A DNA stretch of 64,000 bases, from contig CACNVR010000003.1 of assembly GCA_902623975.1 (NCBI GenBank), positions 1 to 64,000 of the forward strand, read 5' to 3'. Position numbers and translations under genes: made by a program. Origin of the DNA: an uncultured Pelagibacteraceae bacterium (GTDB lineage: Bacteria; Pseudomonadota; Alphaproteobacteria; Pelagibacterales; Pelagibacteraceae). The notes under the pieces are model-generated. The model saw only the letters and a list, made by a program, of their open reading frames with translations, searched no databases and was not told the DNA's origin. How positions within the stretch are numbered: position 1 is the first letter of the stretch; each line of letters begins with the position of its first letter. This document shows, one piece after another, positions 44,419 to 56,714 of the stretch.

Positions 44419-46497
44419 TTAACCTGCAATCTTCTTTGTTACTTCATCCTGAACATTTTGAGGAACTTTAGAATAATGATCAAAAAACATAGAATATTGG
44501 GCTCTACCTTGTGACATTGATCTTAAATTATTTATGTACCCAAACATATTTGCTAAAGGAACCATTGCTGTAATTACAGTAGCATTGCCTCTCTGTTCTT
44601 GTGTGCTTATTTGTCCTCGTCTACTATTTAAATCACCAATGACATCTCCCATGTAATCTTCTGGAGTAACTACTTCGACTCTCATGATTGGCTCAAGAAG
44701 TTTAAGACCCCCTTGAGTACAAGCTTCTTTAAAGCAAGCTCTACTTGCTAATTCAAAAGCTAAAACACTCGAATCTACATCGTGATGTAAACCATCAACA
44801 ATAGTCACTTTATAATCTATTAGAGGAAAACCAGCTAATATTCCACTATCTGAAACAGACTCAATTCCTTTTTCAACACCAGGAATAAATTCTTTTGGAA
44901 TGGCACCACCCTTAATCGCACTTTCTACATCTCTTCCTTTTCCAGGTTCTTGAGGTTCTACAAATAATTTAACTTTAGCAAATTGACCTGCACCACCACT
45001 TTGTTTTTTATGTATATATTCAAACTCAGCTGATTTTTCAATTGTTTCTCTGTATGCTACTTGTGGAGCTCCAACATTTGCCTCAACTTTAAATTCTCTT
45101 TTCATTCTATCAACAATAATATCTAAGTGAAGTTCACCCATTCCCTTAATAATTGTTTGACCTGACTCTTCATCTGAAGAGACTCTAAAAGATGGGTCTT
45201 CTTTAGCTAGTCTAGCTAATGCTTCACCCATTTTTTCTTGGTCTCCTTTTGTCTTGGGTTCAACTGCAATTTCAATTACTGGATCAGGAAATTCCATTGG
45301 TTCAAGTAAAACAGCATTATCTTCATCACACAAAGTATGACCAGTTATAGTGTTTTTTAAACCTGCTAAAGCAACTATATCACCTGCATTAGCTTCTTTA
45401 ATGTCCTCTCTAGAATTAGCATGCATCAAAAGCATTCTTCCAACTCTCTCTTCCTTTTCTTTTGAAGAATTAAAAATTCCTGTACCAGATTTAATTGTGC
45501 CTGAATAAACTCTTATAAATGTTAAAGAACCAACAAATGGGTCATTTGCTACTTTAAAAGCCAGTGCTGAAAAAGGAGCCTTATCATCAAATTTCATTTT
45601 TACTTCATCTTCGGATCCGATTTTAGTTCCTTGAATTGAACCAATATCTAAAGGACTTGGAAGATAATTCACAACTGCATCCAATAGTGGCTGGACACCT
45701 TTGTTCTTAAAAGCTGAACCTGTTAAAACAGGTACAAAATTAAAATCTAGAGTTCCTTTTCGAATACATTTTATTAAATCTTCCTCTTTTATCTCATCAC
45801 CATTTAAATAGGACTCCATTAGTTTTTCATCTTGTTCAACGGCCATCTCCACTAATTCTGTTCTATATTTTTGAGAAATTTCTTTAAGATCATCTGGAAT
45901 ATCCTTGTACTCCCATTCAGCACCAAGAGCCTCATTTTTCCAAACTTGGGCTTTCATTTTAACTAAATCCACTACACCAGATAAAGAAGCCTCAATGCCT
46001 ATAGGGATTTGAATTACAAGTGGCTTTGCACCTAATCTTTCTTTGATCATATCTACACATCTAAAATAATCTGCGCCAGTTCTATCCAATTTATTCACAA
46101 AACAAATTCTAGGGACTTTATATTTATCAGCCTGTCTCCAAACAGTTTCTGATTGTGGTTCTACCCCTGCAACACCATCAAATACAGCAACAGCACCATC
46201 TAAAACTTTCAAGGATCTCTCTACTTCAATAGTAAAATCTACGTGACCTGGAGTATCAATAATGTTTATTCTGTGATCTTGCCAAAAACAGGTTGTAGCA
46301 GCTGATGTAATAGTAATACCTCTTTCTTGCTCTTGCTCCATCCAATCCATTGTAGCTGCACCATCGTGTACCTCACCAATCTTATGACTTTTCCCAGTGT
46401 AATATAAAATTCTCTCTGTTGTTGTAGTTTTACCAGCATCAATATGGGCCATGATCCCAATGTTTCGATATTTGTCTAATGTATGAGTTCTAGCCAT
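44419..46497 (-). CDS. fusA: Elongation factor G
   Basis: [51 protein letters not shown]. Confidence 0.98.
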   Translation of the reverse strand: MARTHTLDKYRNIGIMAHIDAGKTTTTERILYYTGKSHKIGEVHDGAATMDWMEQEQERGITITSAATTCFWQDHRINIIDTPGHVDFTIEVERSLKVLDGAVAVFDGVAGVEPQSETVWRQADKYKVPRICFVNKLDRTGADYFRCVDMIKERLGAKPLVIQIPIGIEASLSGVVDLVKMKAQVWKNEALGAEWEYKDIPDDLKEISQKYRTELVEMAVEQDEKLMESYLNGDEIKEEDLIKCIRKGTLDFNFVPVLTGSAFKNKGVQPLLDAVVNYLPSPLDIGSIQGTKIGSEDEVKMKFDDKAPFSALAFKVANDPFVGSLTFIRVYSGTIKSGTGIFNSSKEKEERVGRMLLMHANSREDIKEANAGDIVALAGLKNTITGHTLCDEDNAVLLEPMEFPDPVIEIAVEPKTKGDQEKMGEALARLAKEDPSFRVSSDEESGQTIIKGMGELHLDIIVDRMKREFKVEANVGAPQVAYRETIEKSAEFEYIHKKQSGGAGQFAKVKLFVEPQEPGKGRDVESAIKGGAIPKEFIPGVEKGIESVSDSGILAGFPLIDYKVTIVDGLHHDVDSSVLAFELASRACFKEACTQGGLKLLEPIMRVEVVTPEDYMGDVIGDLNSRRGQISTQEQRGNATVITAMVPLANMFGYINNLRSMSQGRAQYSMFFDHYSKVPQNVQDEVTKKIAG

Positions 46498-46503
46498 AAA
46501 TAA

Positions 46504-46974
46504 TTACCACCTAAAATGTGCAAAGGCTTTGTTTGACTCTGCCATCTTATGCACATCCTCTCTTTTTTTTACAGCTGCACCTTTTTTCTCGTATGCATCG
46601 TAAAGTTCATTAAAAATTTTATCAGACATATGCTTGTCTTTTCTTTTTCTTGCTGAGTCAACTAACCATCTTATAGCTAAAGCTTGAGCTCTTTTACTTT
46701 TTACCTCTACTGGAACTTGATAAGTAGCACCTCCAACTCTTCGTGATCGTACCTCAACAGTTGGTTTGATATTATTTATTGCTTCATTAAAAATATTTAT
46801 TGGTTCATCTTTAGATTTAGTTTTAATTTTTTCTATAGCATCATAAACTATTTTTGAAGCTACACCTCTTTTGCCATCATACATAATACTGTTTATTAAT
46901 TTTGGAATAATTGTTGAATTGAACTTTGGGTCAGGAACAATATTTTTTTTTGGTTGAGTTTTTTTTCTAGACAT
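46504..46974 (-). CDS. rpsG: 30S ribosomal protein S7
   Basis: VEVRSRRVGGATYQVPVEV; RALAIRWLVDSARKR-like. Confidence 0.97.
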   Translation of the reverse strand: MSRKKTQPKKNIVPDPKFNSTIIPKLINSIMYDGKRGVASKIVYDAIEKIKTKSKDEPINIFNEAINNIKPTVEVRSRRVGGATYQVPVEVKSKRAQALAIRWLVDSARKRKDKHMSDKIFNELYDAYEKKGAAVKKREDVHKMAESNKAFAHFRW

Positions 46975-47345
46975 TATTTACCTTTTTTAGTTCCGTATAA
47001 AGATCGTCTTTTTTTTCTATTAGCAACACCTTGTGTATCAAGATTCCCTCTTAAAATATGATATCTTACTCCGGGTAAATCTTTTACCCTACCACCTCTT
47101 ATCAAAACAACCGAGTGCTCTTGAAGATTATGACCTTCACCAGGTATGTAAGCAGTTACCTCAAACCCATTAGATAATCTTACTCTAGCTACTTTTCTTA
47201 AAGCAGAGTTCGGTTTTTTTGGCGTCGTTGTGTAAACTTTTACACAAACACCTCTTTTTAAAGGCTGTTTTTGTAGTGCAGGAACTTTATTCCTTGTAAT
47301 TTGTTTTACCCTTTTTTTTTTCAACAATTGATTAATAGTTGGCAT
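46974..47345 (-). CDS. rpsL: 30S ribosomal protein S12
   Basis: [45 protein letters not shown]. Confidence 0.98.
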   Translation of the reverse strand: MPTINQLLKKKRVKQITRNKVPALQKQPLKRGVCVKVYTTTPKKPNSALRKVARVRLSNGFEVTAYIPGEGHNLQEHSVVLIRGGRVKDLPGVRYHILRGNLDTQGVANRKKRRSLYGTKKGK

Positions 47346-47372
47346 AAAATTTTATATAATTATATTTTTGAA

Positions 47373-47425
47373 TGAAATAACTGACAGGTTATTCATGGCA
47401 GCGTTTAGTACTTGGCTTAGCACTA
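47373..47425 (-). promoter_or_regulatory. Two tandem inverted repeats in the rpsL leader (candidate ribosomal-protein leader RNA)
   Basis: Minus strand TAGTGCT-AAGCCA-AGTACTA (47406-47425, one G-U) and TGAATAAC-CTGTCA-GTTATTTCA (47373-47395, one bulge or G-U) between a putative promoter and the rpsL ATG. Confidence 0.4.
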
Positions 47426-47447
47426 CATTCCAACCAAAAATATCGCC

Positions 47448-47475
47448 AAAATACTAATTAATTTGACTTTGTCAA
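47448..47475 (-). promoter_or_regulatory. Putative promoter for the rpsL-rpsG-fusA operon
   Basis: Minus strand TTGACA (47470-47475), 16 bp spacer, TATTTT (47448-47453) in the 159-bp rpoC-rpsL gap. Confidence 0.5.
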
Positions 47476-47504
47476 ACTAAAACTAGAACACGAATTGATT
47501 ATTT

Positions 47505-50500
47505 TTATTGATTTACTTGGCTTTCTGAGGGTTCTATCTTTTCTTGATCTGATAAGAATTTGTTGTCGTCCTCTAAGGCTTTTTTGTTCCATTTATTTTT
47601 GATATTGCCTGTTCCAGCAGGTACTAATCTACCTACAATCACATTCTCTTTTAAACCGTTTAATGGATCAACTTTCCCTTTTATAGCTGCATCAGTTAAA
47701 ACTCTTGTTGTTTCTTGGAATGAAGCTGCAGAAATAAAAGATTCTGTTTGAAGTGAGGCCTTAGTTATACCCATTAATACTCTTTCGCCAATAGCCTCTA
47801 GTTTTCCTTCAGCTTTTAATTTTTCATTTGTATTTTCAAATTTGATTTTATCAACTATTTCACCTGGTAAATAAGACGAGTCTCCTGATTTTTTAACCTC
47901 AACTTTTTTAAGCATTTGTCTTAATATAGTTTCAATATGCTTATCGTTTATAATAACTCCTTGTAATCTATAAACTTCTTGAACCTGGTTTACAAAATAT
48001 TCTGTCAAATCTTTTATTCCCATTATTCTTAAGATATCATGTGGTAATGGTTGTCCATCAAGTAGATATTCCCCTTTCTTAATTTTCTCACCCTGATTAA
48101 AATTAATGTGCTTGCCTTTAGGAATTAAATAATTTGATGGTTCAGATCCATCTTCAGGAACTATTGAAACTCTTTGTTTTCCTCTAACTTCTTTACCAAA
48201 GATAACTTGGCCATCATTTTCAGCAATTATAGCACTGTCTTTTGCTTTTCTTGCCTCAAATAATTCAGCAACCCTAGGAAGACCTCCAGTGATATCTTTT
48301 GTTTTTGTTGTTTCTTTTGGAAGTCTTGCTATTACATCACCTGCAGAAACTTTTTGTCCATCTTTAACAGAAAGAATTGAGTCGGGAACTAAATAATATC
48401 TTGCTTCATTATCATCAGCTTTTTTTATAACGTTTCCTTTTTCATCTCTTAAAGTTATCCTTGGTTTAAGATCTGAACTTTTTGATTGAGATCGCCAATC
48501 AACTACTGATTTAGATGATATTCCAGTAGCGTCATCAGTTGTTTCTTGAATAGATACACCATCAATTAAATCTACGTAGCTTGCAATACCACTCTTTTCT
48601 GCAATTACAGGTGTAGTGTAGGGATCCCACTCACAAATTTTGGTATTTGATTTTACTCTATCACCATTTTTGAAAAATAGTTTTGAACCATAAGCAACTT
48701 TATAAACTGCAACCTGAACACCATTATTGTCTTCAATCGATAGTTGGGTGTTCCTTCCCATTACAATTAAATTTTTCTTAGAGTCCTCTAAAATATTTGA
48801 GTTTATTATTTTTAACGTTCCCTCATTCTTAGTAACAATTTGAGAGTCCTGTTTAACTGAGGCTGTTCCACCTACGTGGAAAGTTCTCATTGTTAACTGT
48901 GTACCAGGTTCTCCTATTGACTGTGCGGAAATCATCCCAATTGCCTCTCCAACATGAACCATTTTACCTCTTGATAGATCTCTACCGTATGAGATAGCAC
49001 AAACTCCTTCTTTAGAACCACATGTCATTACAGAGTAGACTTTAACTGACTTTATACCAGCTGCATCTATTTTATCACAACCTGACTCATCTATCATTGT
49101 TAATTTTTTTATGATCACTTCCCCGGTTATAGGATGTTTTACATCGTCGAACGTTACTCTACCTAAAGCTCTTTCTGATAAACTTACTACAACATTTCCA
49201 CCTTCTAAAATTTCTGATAGCTCAATAAATCCTGGTTTTTTACAATCGCATTCTTTTTTTGTTATAGTAAGATCCTGGGCAACGTCGCATAATCTTCTAG
49301 TTAAATAACCTGAACTTGCAGTTTTAAGAGCAGTATCAGCTAAACCCTTTCTAGCACCGTGAGTAGAATTAAAGTATTCTAATGCTGTTAATCCTTCCTT
49401 AAAATTAGAAGTAATTGGACTTTCGATAATTTCACCAGATGGTTTAGCTATCAAACCTCTCATTCCAGCTAATTGTTTCATTTGAGCTGCAGAACCTCTT
49501 GCACCACTATCTGCCATCATGAATACAGAATTAATCTTAAGACCATCTGAAGTTTTTTCTGTTGCAGAAATTCCCTTCATCATCTCACCAGCGACTTTAT
49601 CAGTACATTTTGACCAAGCATCAACTACTTTGTTATATTTCTCTCCTCTTGTAATTAAACCCTCTGCATACTGTGTCTCGTAATCTGATATTAATTTTTT
49701 TGTGTCCTCTATTAATTGTGTTTTATTTGGCGGTATAACCAAGTCATCTTTACCAAAAGATATTCCAGCTTTAAATGCATGTTTAAATCCTAGATCTTTT
49801 AACTTATCGCAAAAAATAACTGTAGTTTTTTGTCCACAAAATCTAAATACTATATCTATAATTTCAGAAACAACTTTTTTTGGTAATAATCTGTCTATCA
49901 ATGAAAATTTGATATTATAATTTTTTGGTAGCAGATTAGCTAACAAAAATCTTCCTGCGGTAGATGTATATTTTTCAAATTTCTTATTACCTTTTTCATC
50001 AACAGTTTCATATCTTGAAATAATTGTACTATGAACTTTAATTTGACCAGAGGACAAAGCAAACTCTATTTGATCAGAATTTAAGAAATATCCTATTGGT
50101 TTCTCATTAATTGGTTCTTGAGATAAATAATATATACCTAAAATCATATCTTGGCTCGGAACAATAATAGGTTTACCGTTAGAAGGGGATAAAATATTAT
50201 TTGTAGAGAGCATTAAAATCCTTGCTTCTAGTTGTGCCTCTAAACTTAAAGGTACATGAACTGCCATTTGATCTCCGTCAAAATCAGCATTAAAAGCTGC
50301 ACATGTAAGTGGATGTAATTCTATTGCATCACCCTCTATAAGTTTAGGTTCAAAAGCTTGTACTCCAAGTCTATGAAGTGTAGGTGCTCTATTCAATAAA
50401 ACAGGGTGTTCTCTTACTATTAATTCTAAAGCATCCCAAACTGCATTAGTTTCCTTTTCAACAATTTTTTTTGCTTGTTTAATTGTTGACGCTAATCCTA

Positions 50501-51674
50501 ATTTGTTTAACCTAGCATATAAAAATGGTTTAAATAATTCTAATGCCATTTTTTTTGGTAATCCACATTCATGTAATTTCAAATCTGGTCCTACAACAAT
50601 TACTGATCTACCAGAGTAATCAACTCTTTTACCTAATAAATTTTGTCTAAATCTTCCTTGCTTACCCTTTAGCATTTCAGCTAAAGATTTTAATGGTCTT
50701 TTGCCAGTTCCAGTAATTACTCTACCTCTTCTCCCATTATCAAATAAAGCATCAACAGACTCTTGCAGCATACGCTTTTCATTTCTAACGATTATATCTG
50801 GAGCCTTAAGATCCATCAGTCTTTTTAATCTATTATTTCTATTTATTACTCTTCTATAAAGATCATTTAAATCTGATGTTGCAAATCTTCCTCCATCTAA
50901 CGGCACCAAAGGTCTTAATTCTGGAGGAATCACAGGCACAACTGTCATAATCATCCATTCAGGTTTTTGACCAGTTTCTATAAATGACTCAATTAACTTT
51001 AGTCTCTTTATTGCTCTTTCCTCATTAACTTTAGATTTTGTTTCTTTTATATAGTTAACAAGATTTTTCTTTTCTAACTCTAAATCCAAATTTTTTAACA
51101 TTTCTAATACTGCTTCTGCACCTATTCCTGCAGTAAAAGCCTCTTCACCAAATTCATCTTGATATTTTGCTAATTCTTCTTCATTCAAAAGTTGATTTTT
51201 TTTTAAACCAGTTAGGCCTGGCTCAATCACTATAAAATTTTCAAAATATAAAACTCTTTCAACTTCCTTAAGCTTCATATCGACAGCTAATGCAATTCTA
51301 CTTGGTAAAGATTTTAAGAACCATATATGAGCAACTGGTGTTGCAAGATTAATATGGCCCATTCTCTCTCTTCTTACATTTGACTTTGTTACCTCAACAC
51401 CACATTTTTCACAGATAATTCCTCGAAATTTCATTCTTTTATATTTTCCACATAAACATTCGTAATCTTTAATTGGTCCAAATATTCTTGCACAAAATAA
51501 ACCATCTTTTTCAGGTCTAAAGGTTCTATAGTTTATAGTTTCAGGTTTTTTTATTTCACCATATGTCCATGATTTTATTTTTTCAGGACTAGCTAAAGAA
51601 ATTTTAATACTATTAAAATTTTGAGCTTCAGAGATTTCTGAATTTTTAAATAAATCTGTTAAGTTTTTTTTCAT
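47505..51674 (-). CDS. rpoC: DNA-directed RNA polymerase subunit beta'
   Basis: Active-site [16 protein letters not shown]; zinc motif [23 protein letters not shown]. Confidence 0.99.
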   Translation of the reverse strand: MKKNLTDLFKNSEISEAQNFNSIKISLASPEKIKSWTYGEIKKPETINYRTFRPEKDGLFCARIFGPIKDYECLCGKYKRMKFRGIICEKCGVEVTKSNVRRERMGHINLATPVAHIWFLKSLPSRIALAVDMKLKEVERVLYFENFIVIEPGLTGLKKNQLLNEEELAKYQDEFGEEAFTAGIGAEAVLEMLKNLDLELEKKNLVNYIKETKSKVNEERAIKRLKLIESFIETGQKPEWMIMTVVPVIPPELRPLVPLDGGRFATSDLNDLYRRVINRNNRLKRLMDLKAPDIIVRNEKRMLQESVDALFDNGRRGRVITGTGKRPLKSLAEMLKGKQGRFRQNLLGKRVDYSGRSVIVVGPDLKLHECGLPKKMALELFKPFLYARLNKLGLASTIKQAKKIVEKETNAVWDALELIVREHPVLLNRAPTLHRLGVQAFEPKLIEGDAIELHPLTCAAFNADFDGDQMAVHVPLSLEAQLEARILMLSTNNILSPSNGKPIIVPSQDMILGIYYLSQEPINEKPIGYFLNSDQIEFALSSGQIKVHSTIISRYETVDEKGNKKFEKYTSTAGRFLLANLLPKNYNIKFSLIDRLLPKKVVSEIIDIVFRFCGQKTTVIFCDKLKDLGFKHAFKAGISFGKDDLVIPPNKTQLIEDTKKLISDYETQYAEGLITRGEKYNKVVDAWSKCTDKVAGEMMKGISATEKTSDGLKINSVFMMADSGARGSAAQMKQLAGMRGLIAKPSGEIIESPITSNFKEGLTALEYFNSTHGARKGLADTALKTASSGYLTRRLCDVAQDLTITKKECDCKKPGFIELSEILEGGNVVVSLSERALGRVTFDDVKHPITGEVIIKKLTMIDESGCDKIDAAGIKSVKVYSVMTCGSKEGVCAISYGRDLSRGKMVHVGEAIGMISAQSIGEPGTQLTMRTFHVGGTASVKQDSQIVTKNEGTLKIINSNILEDSKKNLIVMGRNTQLSIEDNNGVQVAVYKVAYGSKLFFKNGDRVKSNTKICEWDPYTTPVIAEKSGIASYVDLIDGVSIQETTDDATGISSKSVVDWRSQSKSSDLKPRITLRDEKGNVIKKADDNEARYYLVPDSILSVKDGQKVSAGDVIARLPKETTKTKDITGGLPRVAELFEARKAKDSAIIAENDGQVIFGKEVRGKQRVSIVPEDGSEPSNYLIPKGKHINFNQGEKIKKGEYLLDGQPLPHDILRIMGIKDLTEYFVNQVQEVYRLQGVIINDKHIETILRQMLKKVEVKKSGDSSYLPGEIVDKIKFENTNEKLKAEGKLEAIGERVLMGITKASLQTESFISAASFQETTRVLTDAAIKGKVDPLNGLKENVIVGRLVPAGTGNIKNKWNKKALEDDNKFLSDQEKIEPSESQVNQ

Positions 51675-54600
51675 CTAATTTAATTCCACATTTAAAGCTA
51701 ATGATTTAATTTCTTTTACTAAGACATTGAATGATTCCGGTATACCAGATTCAAAATTTTCCTCCCCTTTAACAATTGTCTCATAAACTTTAACTCTTCC
51801 AGCAACATCATCAGATTTTACTGTTAAAATTTCCTGTAAAGTATACGAAGCTCCATAAGCCTCTAAAGCCCATACTTCCATTTCTCCAAATCGTTGACCG
51901 CCTAATTGAGCTTTTCCACCTAATGGTTGTTGTGTTACTAAGCTATAAGGTCCAGTTGATCTTGCGTGAATTTTATCTTCAACTAAATGATGAAGTTTAA
52001 GCATATAAATTATACCTACTGTAACTGGTCTATCAAATTTTTCTCCAGTTCTACCATCCCATAAATAAGTTTGCCCAGATTTTGGTAATTTTGCTAATTC
52101 CAACATCTCTGTCACATTTTTTTCTTTCGCTCCATCAAAGACTGGCGTTGATATAGCAATACCATCCTGAAGATTTTCACATAAATCTTTAAATTCATTT
52201 TTACTTAATTTATCAATTTTTTCTTTAAAGATTTCTTCCCCATACACAGACTTAAGAAAATTTGCAATTTTTTCAGTTTTTTCTATTTGTTTATTATTTT
52301 CATTTACAAGTCTTTTTACTTCTTGACCAAACTCTTTGCATGCCCATCCTAAGTGAGTTTCTAAAATTTGACCTACATTCATTCTACTTGGAACACCTAA
52401 AGGATTTAAGACAATATCTACAGGTCTTCCGTCCTCACGATAAGGCATATCTTCTACTGGAACAATTTTACTAACTACTCCTTTATTGCCATGTCTACCG
52501 GACATCTTATCACCAGGCCTTAGTCTTCTTTTGATGGCAACGAAAACTTTTACCATTTTCATTACACTTGGTAATAAATCATCTCCGCTTCTTATTTTCA
52601 AAACCTTGTCCTCAAATCTATCTGTAATATCTTGTTTGGCTTGATTATATTGATCTTTAAGTTGTATCAATGCAGAGGAATTTTTTTCATTATCAACAAT
52701 TATTTTGAAAACATCATTAATAGTTAACTTATTAATTACTTCAAAATCTAATTTTGTACCTACATCAATATCTTTTATTTTTTTAGTTAACGAAGTGCCA
52801 GATAAAATTTGAGCGGCTCTTTGTTTAATGCTTCTTTCTAAGATTTCTTCTTCAACTATTTTGTCTTGTTGAACTTGTTCAATTTCCGCTCTTTCAATAG
52901 TAATTGATCTTTCATCTTTTTCAATACCGTGTCTATTGAAAACTCTTACATCTACAACTGTCCCACTACTACCTCTCGACATTCTTAATGAGGTGTCAGT
53001 AACATCAATTGCTTTTTCTCCAAAAATTGATCTTAATAATTTTTCCTCAGGGCCTGATGCTGAGTCTCCTTTGGGTGTTACTTTACCAACAAGTATATCA
53101 CCTGCATTAACTTCTGCTCCAATATAAACAACTCCAGACTCATCTAAATTTTTAAGAGCTTCCTCATTAACATTTGGAATATCTCTTGTAATTTCTTCCT
53201 CACCTAGTTTTGTATCCCTTGCCATGATTTCATATTCAACAATATGTACTGAAGTAAATACATCGTCAGTAACACATCTTTCAGAAATAAGTATTGAGTC
53301 CTCAAAATTGTAACCCTGCCAAGGCATAAAGGCGACCGTTACATTTTTTCCTAATGCAAGTTCACCTAATTTAGTTGATGGACCATCGGCAATAATATCA
53401 CCTGATTTAACTTTATCACCTACTCTTACTAATGGTCTTTGATTGATGCATGTATTTTGATTTGATCTTTTAAATTTTTGTAAGTTATAAATATCTACCC
53501 CAGATTTTGAAAAATCTGTTTCCTCAGTTACTTTAATAACAATTCTTTTACCATCAATTTTATCAACAACACCATCTCTTTTAGCAACTATTGTCACTCC
53601 TGAGTCCAAAGCTACATCACTCTCAATTCCTGTACCAACTAAAGGAGACTCCGGTTTTAATAAAGGCACTGCTTGTCTCATCATGTTAGAACCCATTAAT
53701 GCTCTATTCGCATCATCATTTTCCAAAAAAGGAATTAAAGATGCTGCTACAGAAACTAATTGTTTAGGAGATACATCTATATAATCTATGGTTTCAGGTT
53801 TTGACAAAAGAAAATTTAAATTTTGTCTGCAAGAAACAAGTTCTTCTATAATCTTGCCATCCTTATTTATTTTTGTGTTTGCTTGTGCTATCGTAAACTT
53901 TGTTTCCTCCATCGCGGATAAATACTCTACCTCGTTTTGAACTACACCATCTTTGACACGTTTATATGGGCTTTCAATAAAGCCATATTTATTTATCTTA
54001 GCGTATGTTGATAAACTATTTATTAATCCAATATTTGGACCCTCTGGAGTTTCTATAGGACAAATTCTACCATAATGAGTTGGGTGAACATCACGTACCT
54101 CAAAACCAGCTCTTTCTCTTGTTAGACCACCAGGTCCTAATGCTGACACTCTTCTTTTATGAGTTATTTCAGACAAAGGATTTGTTTGATCCATAAATTG
54201 TGAAAGTTGTGAGCTTGCAAAAAAATCTTTTAAAGAAATTGTTAGCGGCTTAGCATTTATTAAATCTTGTGGCATAGCTGACTCGATGTCTAATGTGGTC
54301 ATTTTTTCTTTAATAGCTCGTTCCATTCTATAAACACCGATACGCGCCTGATTTTCTACTAATTCACCTACAGATCTTACTCTTCTATTTCCTAAATGAT
54401 CAATGTCATCTACCTCATCTTTTCCGTCTCTTAAATCTAACATTTTATGGATTATTGCAATGATATCGTCATTTCTTAGAATTGTAATTTTATCTGAACA
54501 CTCAAGATCTAACCTAGAGTTCATCTTTACTCTTCCAACATCAGATAAATCATATCTATCAGAGCTAAAGAAAAGATTATTAAAAATTTGAGTAGCAATT

Positions 54601-55763
54601 TCTATTGTTGGTGGCTCACCTGGTCTTAACATTTTATAAATTTCAGTTATTGCCTCATCCTTTGTATTGTTCTTATCATTTAAAATAGTAGTTAATATAT
54701 AAGGACCTTTGTTAATTGAATTTGTTGTCGAAATAATTATGGAATTAATTTTGGCGTCTAAAATTTGTTTTATAATTGTATCATTAATTTCTGTACCAAT
54801 TTTTAATATTCCATTTTCATCGTCACTAACTTTTATTTCTTTATGTAAAAATTTACCAAATAAGGACTCATTAGATATCAGAATATCCTTTAAGCCATCA
54901 TTAAACATTTTTTTAGCGTTAAGATAATTAATCTTATCGCCAGCTTTGATTACAATTTTTCCAGTTTTTGCATCAATTACTTCTTCAGAAAAATTTTTTG
55001 CTTTATAGTTCTCCGGATTAAATTTAGTTTTCCATTTTTCTGTTTTAGAATCAAAAGTATATGTTTCTGACTCATAAAATTCATCTACAATTTCTTGCTT
55101 TGTAAAACCTAAAGCTAATAAAAGAGTAGATGCAAATATTTTTTTCTTTCTATCAATTTTAAAATATAAAAAATCTTTAACATCAAATTCAAAATCTAAC
55201 CATGATCCTCTGTTAGGAATAACTCTACAATTAAAAAGTAATTTACCACTAGCATGAGTTTTTCCTTTATCATGATCAAAAAAAACACCAGGGCTTCTGT
55301 GCATTTGGTTAACAACAACTCTTTGAACTCCATTAGTAATAAATGTACCACTATTAGTCATCATTGGTACTTCACCCATATAAACCTCTTGTTCTTTAGC
55401 TGAAAGAATATCCTTAGTATTATTTTCTTGATTAATTTCATAGACAACTAATCTTAAAGTACACTTAAGAGCTGACGAATAAGTAAGACCTCTTGCGATA
55501 CATTCTTCTACATCAAATTTTGGTTTTTCTAATCTATATGAAACATACTCAAGAGTTGCCTTATCATTTAAATCTTCAATAGGAAATATACTTTTAAAGA
55601 CTCTATCAAAACCTTTTGACAATTCAGAATTACTTGTATCGTAATCCGTCAATTCATTATATGAATTCTTTTGAACTTCAATTAAGTTAGGTATAGACAA
55701 ACTTTCTTTAAGTTTACCAAAACTTTTTCTAATATTTTTTTTTTCAGTAAAAGATAATCGCAT
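51675..55763 (-). CDS. rpoB: DNA-directed RNA polymerase subunit beta
   Basis: [65 protein letters not shown]. Confidence 0.99.
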   Translation of the reverse strand: MRLSFTEKKNIRKSFGKLKESLSIPNLIEVQKNSYNELTDYDTSNSELSKGFDRVFKSIFPIEDLNDKATLEYVSYRLEKPKFDVEECIARGLTYSSALKCTLRLVVYEINQENNTKDILSAKEQEVYMGEVPMMTNSGTFITNGVQRVVVNQMHRSPGVFFDHDKGKTHASGKLLFNCRVIPNRGSWLDFEFDVKDFLYFKIDRKKKIFASTLLLALGFTKQEIVDEFYESETYTFDSKTEKWKTKFNPENYKAKNFSEEVIDAKTGKIVIKAGDKINYLNAKKMFNDGLKDILISNESLFGKFLHKEIKVSDDENGILKIGTEINDTIIKQILDAKINSIIISTTNSINKGPYILTTILNDKNNTKDEAITEIYKMLRPGEPPTIEIATQIFNNLFFSSDRYDLSDVGRVKMNSRLDLECSDKITILRNDDIIAIIHKMLDLRDGKDEVDDIDHLGNRRVRSVGELVENQARIGVYRMERAIKEKMTTLDIESAMPQDLINAKPLTISLKDFFASSQLSQFMDQTNPLSEITHKRRVSALGPGGLTRERAGFEVRDVHPTHYGRICPIETPEGPNIGLINSLSTYAKINKYGFIESPYKRVKDGVVQNEVEYLSAMEETKFTIAQANTKINKDGKIIEELVSCRQNLNFLLSKPETIDYIDVSPKQLVSVAASLIPFLENDDANRALMGSNMMRQAVPLLKPESPLVGTGIESDVALDSGVTIVAKRDGVVDKIDGKRIVIKVTEETDFSKSGVDIYNLQKFKRSNQNTCINQRPLVRVGDKVKSGDIIADGPSTKLGELALGKNVTVAFMPWQGYNFEDSILISERCVTDDVFTSVHIVEYEIMARDTKLGEEEITRDIPNVNEEALKNLDESGVVYIGAEVNAGDILVGKVTPKGDSASGPEEKLLRSIFGEKAIDVTDTSLRMSRGSSGTVVDVRVFNRHGIEKDERSITIERAEIEQVQQDKIVEEEILERSIKQRAAQILSGTSLTKKIKDIDVGTKLDFEVINKLTINDVFKIIVDNEKNSSALIQLKDQYNQAKQDITDRFEDKVLKIRSGDDLLPSVMKMVKVFVAIKRRLRPGDKMSGRHGNKGVVSKIVPVEDMPYREDGRPVDIVLNPLGVPSRMNVGQILETHLGWACKEFGQEVKRLVNENNKQIEKTEKIANFLKSVYGEEIFKEKIDKLSKNEFKDLCENLQDGIAISTPVFDGAKEKNVTEMLELAKLPKSGQTYLWDGRTGEKFDRPVTVGIIYMLKLHHLVEDKIHARSTGPYSLVTQQPLGGKAQLGGQRFGEMEVWALEAYGASYTLQEILTVKSDDVAGRVKVYETIVKGEENFESGIPESFNVLVKEIKSLALNVELN

Positions 55764-55771
55764 TTATGTTA

Positions 55772-55802
55772 AAATACTGACGAAACTAGCAAGCCAGTAT
55801 TT
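55772..55802 (-). promoter_or_regulatory. Inverted repeat in the rplL-rpoB intergenic region (candidate attenuator/processing hairpin)
   Basis: Minus strand AAATACTGGC-TTGCTAGTTTC-GTCAGTATTT, 10-bp stem with one G-U, 11-nt loop. Confidence 0.5.
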
Positions 55803-55819
55803 AGAATTTCCTTATTAAT

Positions 55820-56185
55820 TTATTTAAGTTCTACTTTTGCGCCTGCAGCTTCTAGCTTAGCTTTTATTTCCTCAGCCTCTTTTTTTGGAACACCAGTCTT
55901 CACTTCTTTAGGTGCACCTTCTACTAAATCTTTAGCTTCTTTAAGGCCAAGAGCTGTTGCTGCTCTTACTTCTTTAATGACATTTATTTTTTTGTCACCA
56001 GCAGAAACAAGCATGATTGTAAAGTCATCTTTATCCTCTGCTGCTGCTGCTGCACCAGCTGCTGCTGGAGCTGCTGCTGCCATGGGTGTAACTCCCCATT
56101 TTTCTTCTAATTGTTTTGATAAATCTGCTGCCTCAGCTACTGTAAGGCTTGATAGGTCTTCTATAATTTTATTAAGATCTGGCAT
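55820..56185 (-). CDS. rplL: 50S ribosomal protein L7/L12
   Basis: Ala-rich hinge [58 protein letters not shown]. Confidence 0.98.
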   Translation of the reverse strand: MPDLNKIIEDLSSLTVAEAADLSKQLEEKWGVTPMAAAAPAAAGAAAAAEDKDDFTIMLVSAGDKKINVIKEVRAATALGLKEAKDLVEGAPKEVKTGVPKKEAEEIKAKLEAAGAKVELK

Positions 56186-56188
56186 ATA

Positions 56189-56710
56189 CTACTCTTTGGG
56201 TTGTTTTTCAGAATTTTCTGGGGACAAATTACTCATTTTTTCTGATCGTGCAAGTAAAATACTAACTATTTTTGAAGCAGATGCATTCAAAATACCCACT
56301 ATATTTGCCCTAGCTTCATCTAAAGTAGGTAAATTTGCAACATTTAAAACCCCTGCTTGATCTAGGACTTCATTATCCATAAGTCCACCAATTAACTTCA
56401 GATTTTCATTGTCTTTAGCAAATTTGGATAATATTCGTGCAGACATTATTGCGTCTTCACCAAACGCCACGGCCGTTGGACCCGTAAATAAATTTGCCAA
56501 ATCTTTACATTTTGTTTTCTCAAGGGCAAGTTTAGTGATTCTATTTTTAGTAATTTTAAATATAATTCCATGTTCACGCATTTGTTTTCTCAATTCATCT
56601 AATTGGGGCATTGTCAAGCCTTTGTAATGAGTAACCATTATAGCTTTACTATTTTCAAATTGAGTAGTCATCTCAGAAATATAGTTTTGTTTTTGTTCCT
56701 TGGTCATCAT
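56189..56710 (-). CDS. rplJ: 50S ribosomal protein L10
   Basis: MVTHYKGLTMPQLDELRKQMREHGIIFKITKNRITKLAL; ATG at 56707 is an alternative start. Confidence 0.95.
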   Translation of the reverse strand: MMTKEQKQNYISEMTTQFENSKAIMVTHYKGLTMPQLDELRKQMREHGIIFKITKNRITKLALEKTKCKDLANLFTGPTAVAFGEDAIMSARILSKFAKDNENLKLIGGLMDNEVLDQAGVLNVANLPTLDEARANIVGILNASASKIVSILLARSEKMSNLSPENSEKQPKE

Positions 56711-56714
56711 AAGA

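Noticed and set aside
47100-47260. Possible streptomycin-resistance rpsL
   Set aside because: Both canonical lysines (TTPKKPNS and RVKDLPG) are present, so wild-type.
54160-54260. Possible rifampicin-resistance variation in rpoB
   Set aside because: [27 protein letters not shown] keeps the main wild-type Rif-pocket residues; the N-to-T change is probably natural divergence.
56041-56083. GCT/GCA trinucleotide repeat
   Set aside because: Encodes the normal Ala-rich hinge of L7/L12; not a separate repeat element.
55977-56360. 127-aa plus ORF with Ala-rich run
   Set aside because: Antisense to rplL/rplJ; the Ala run mirrors the GCA/GCT-rich L12 hinge on the other strand.
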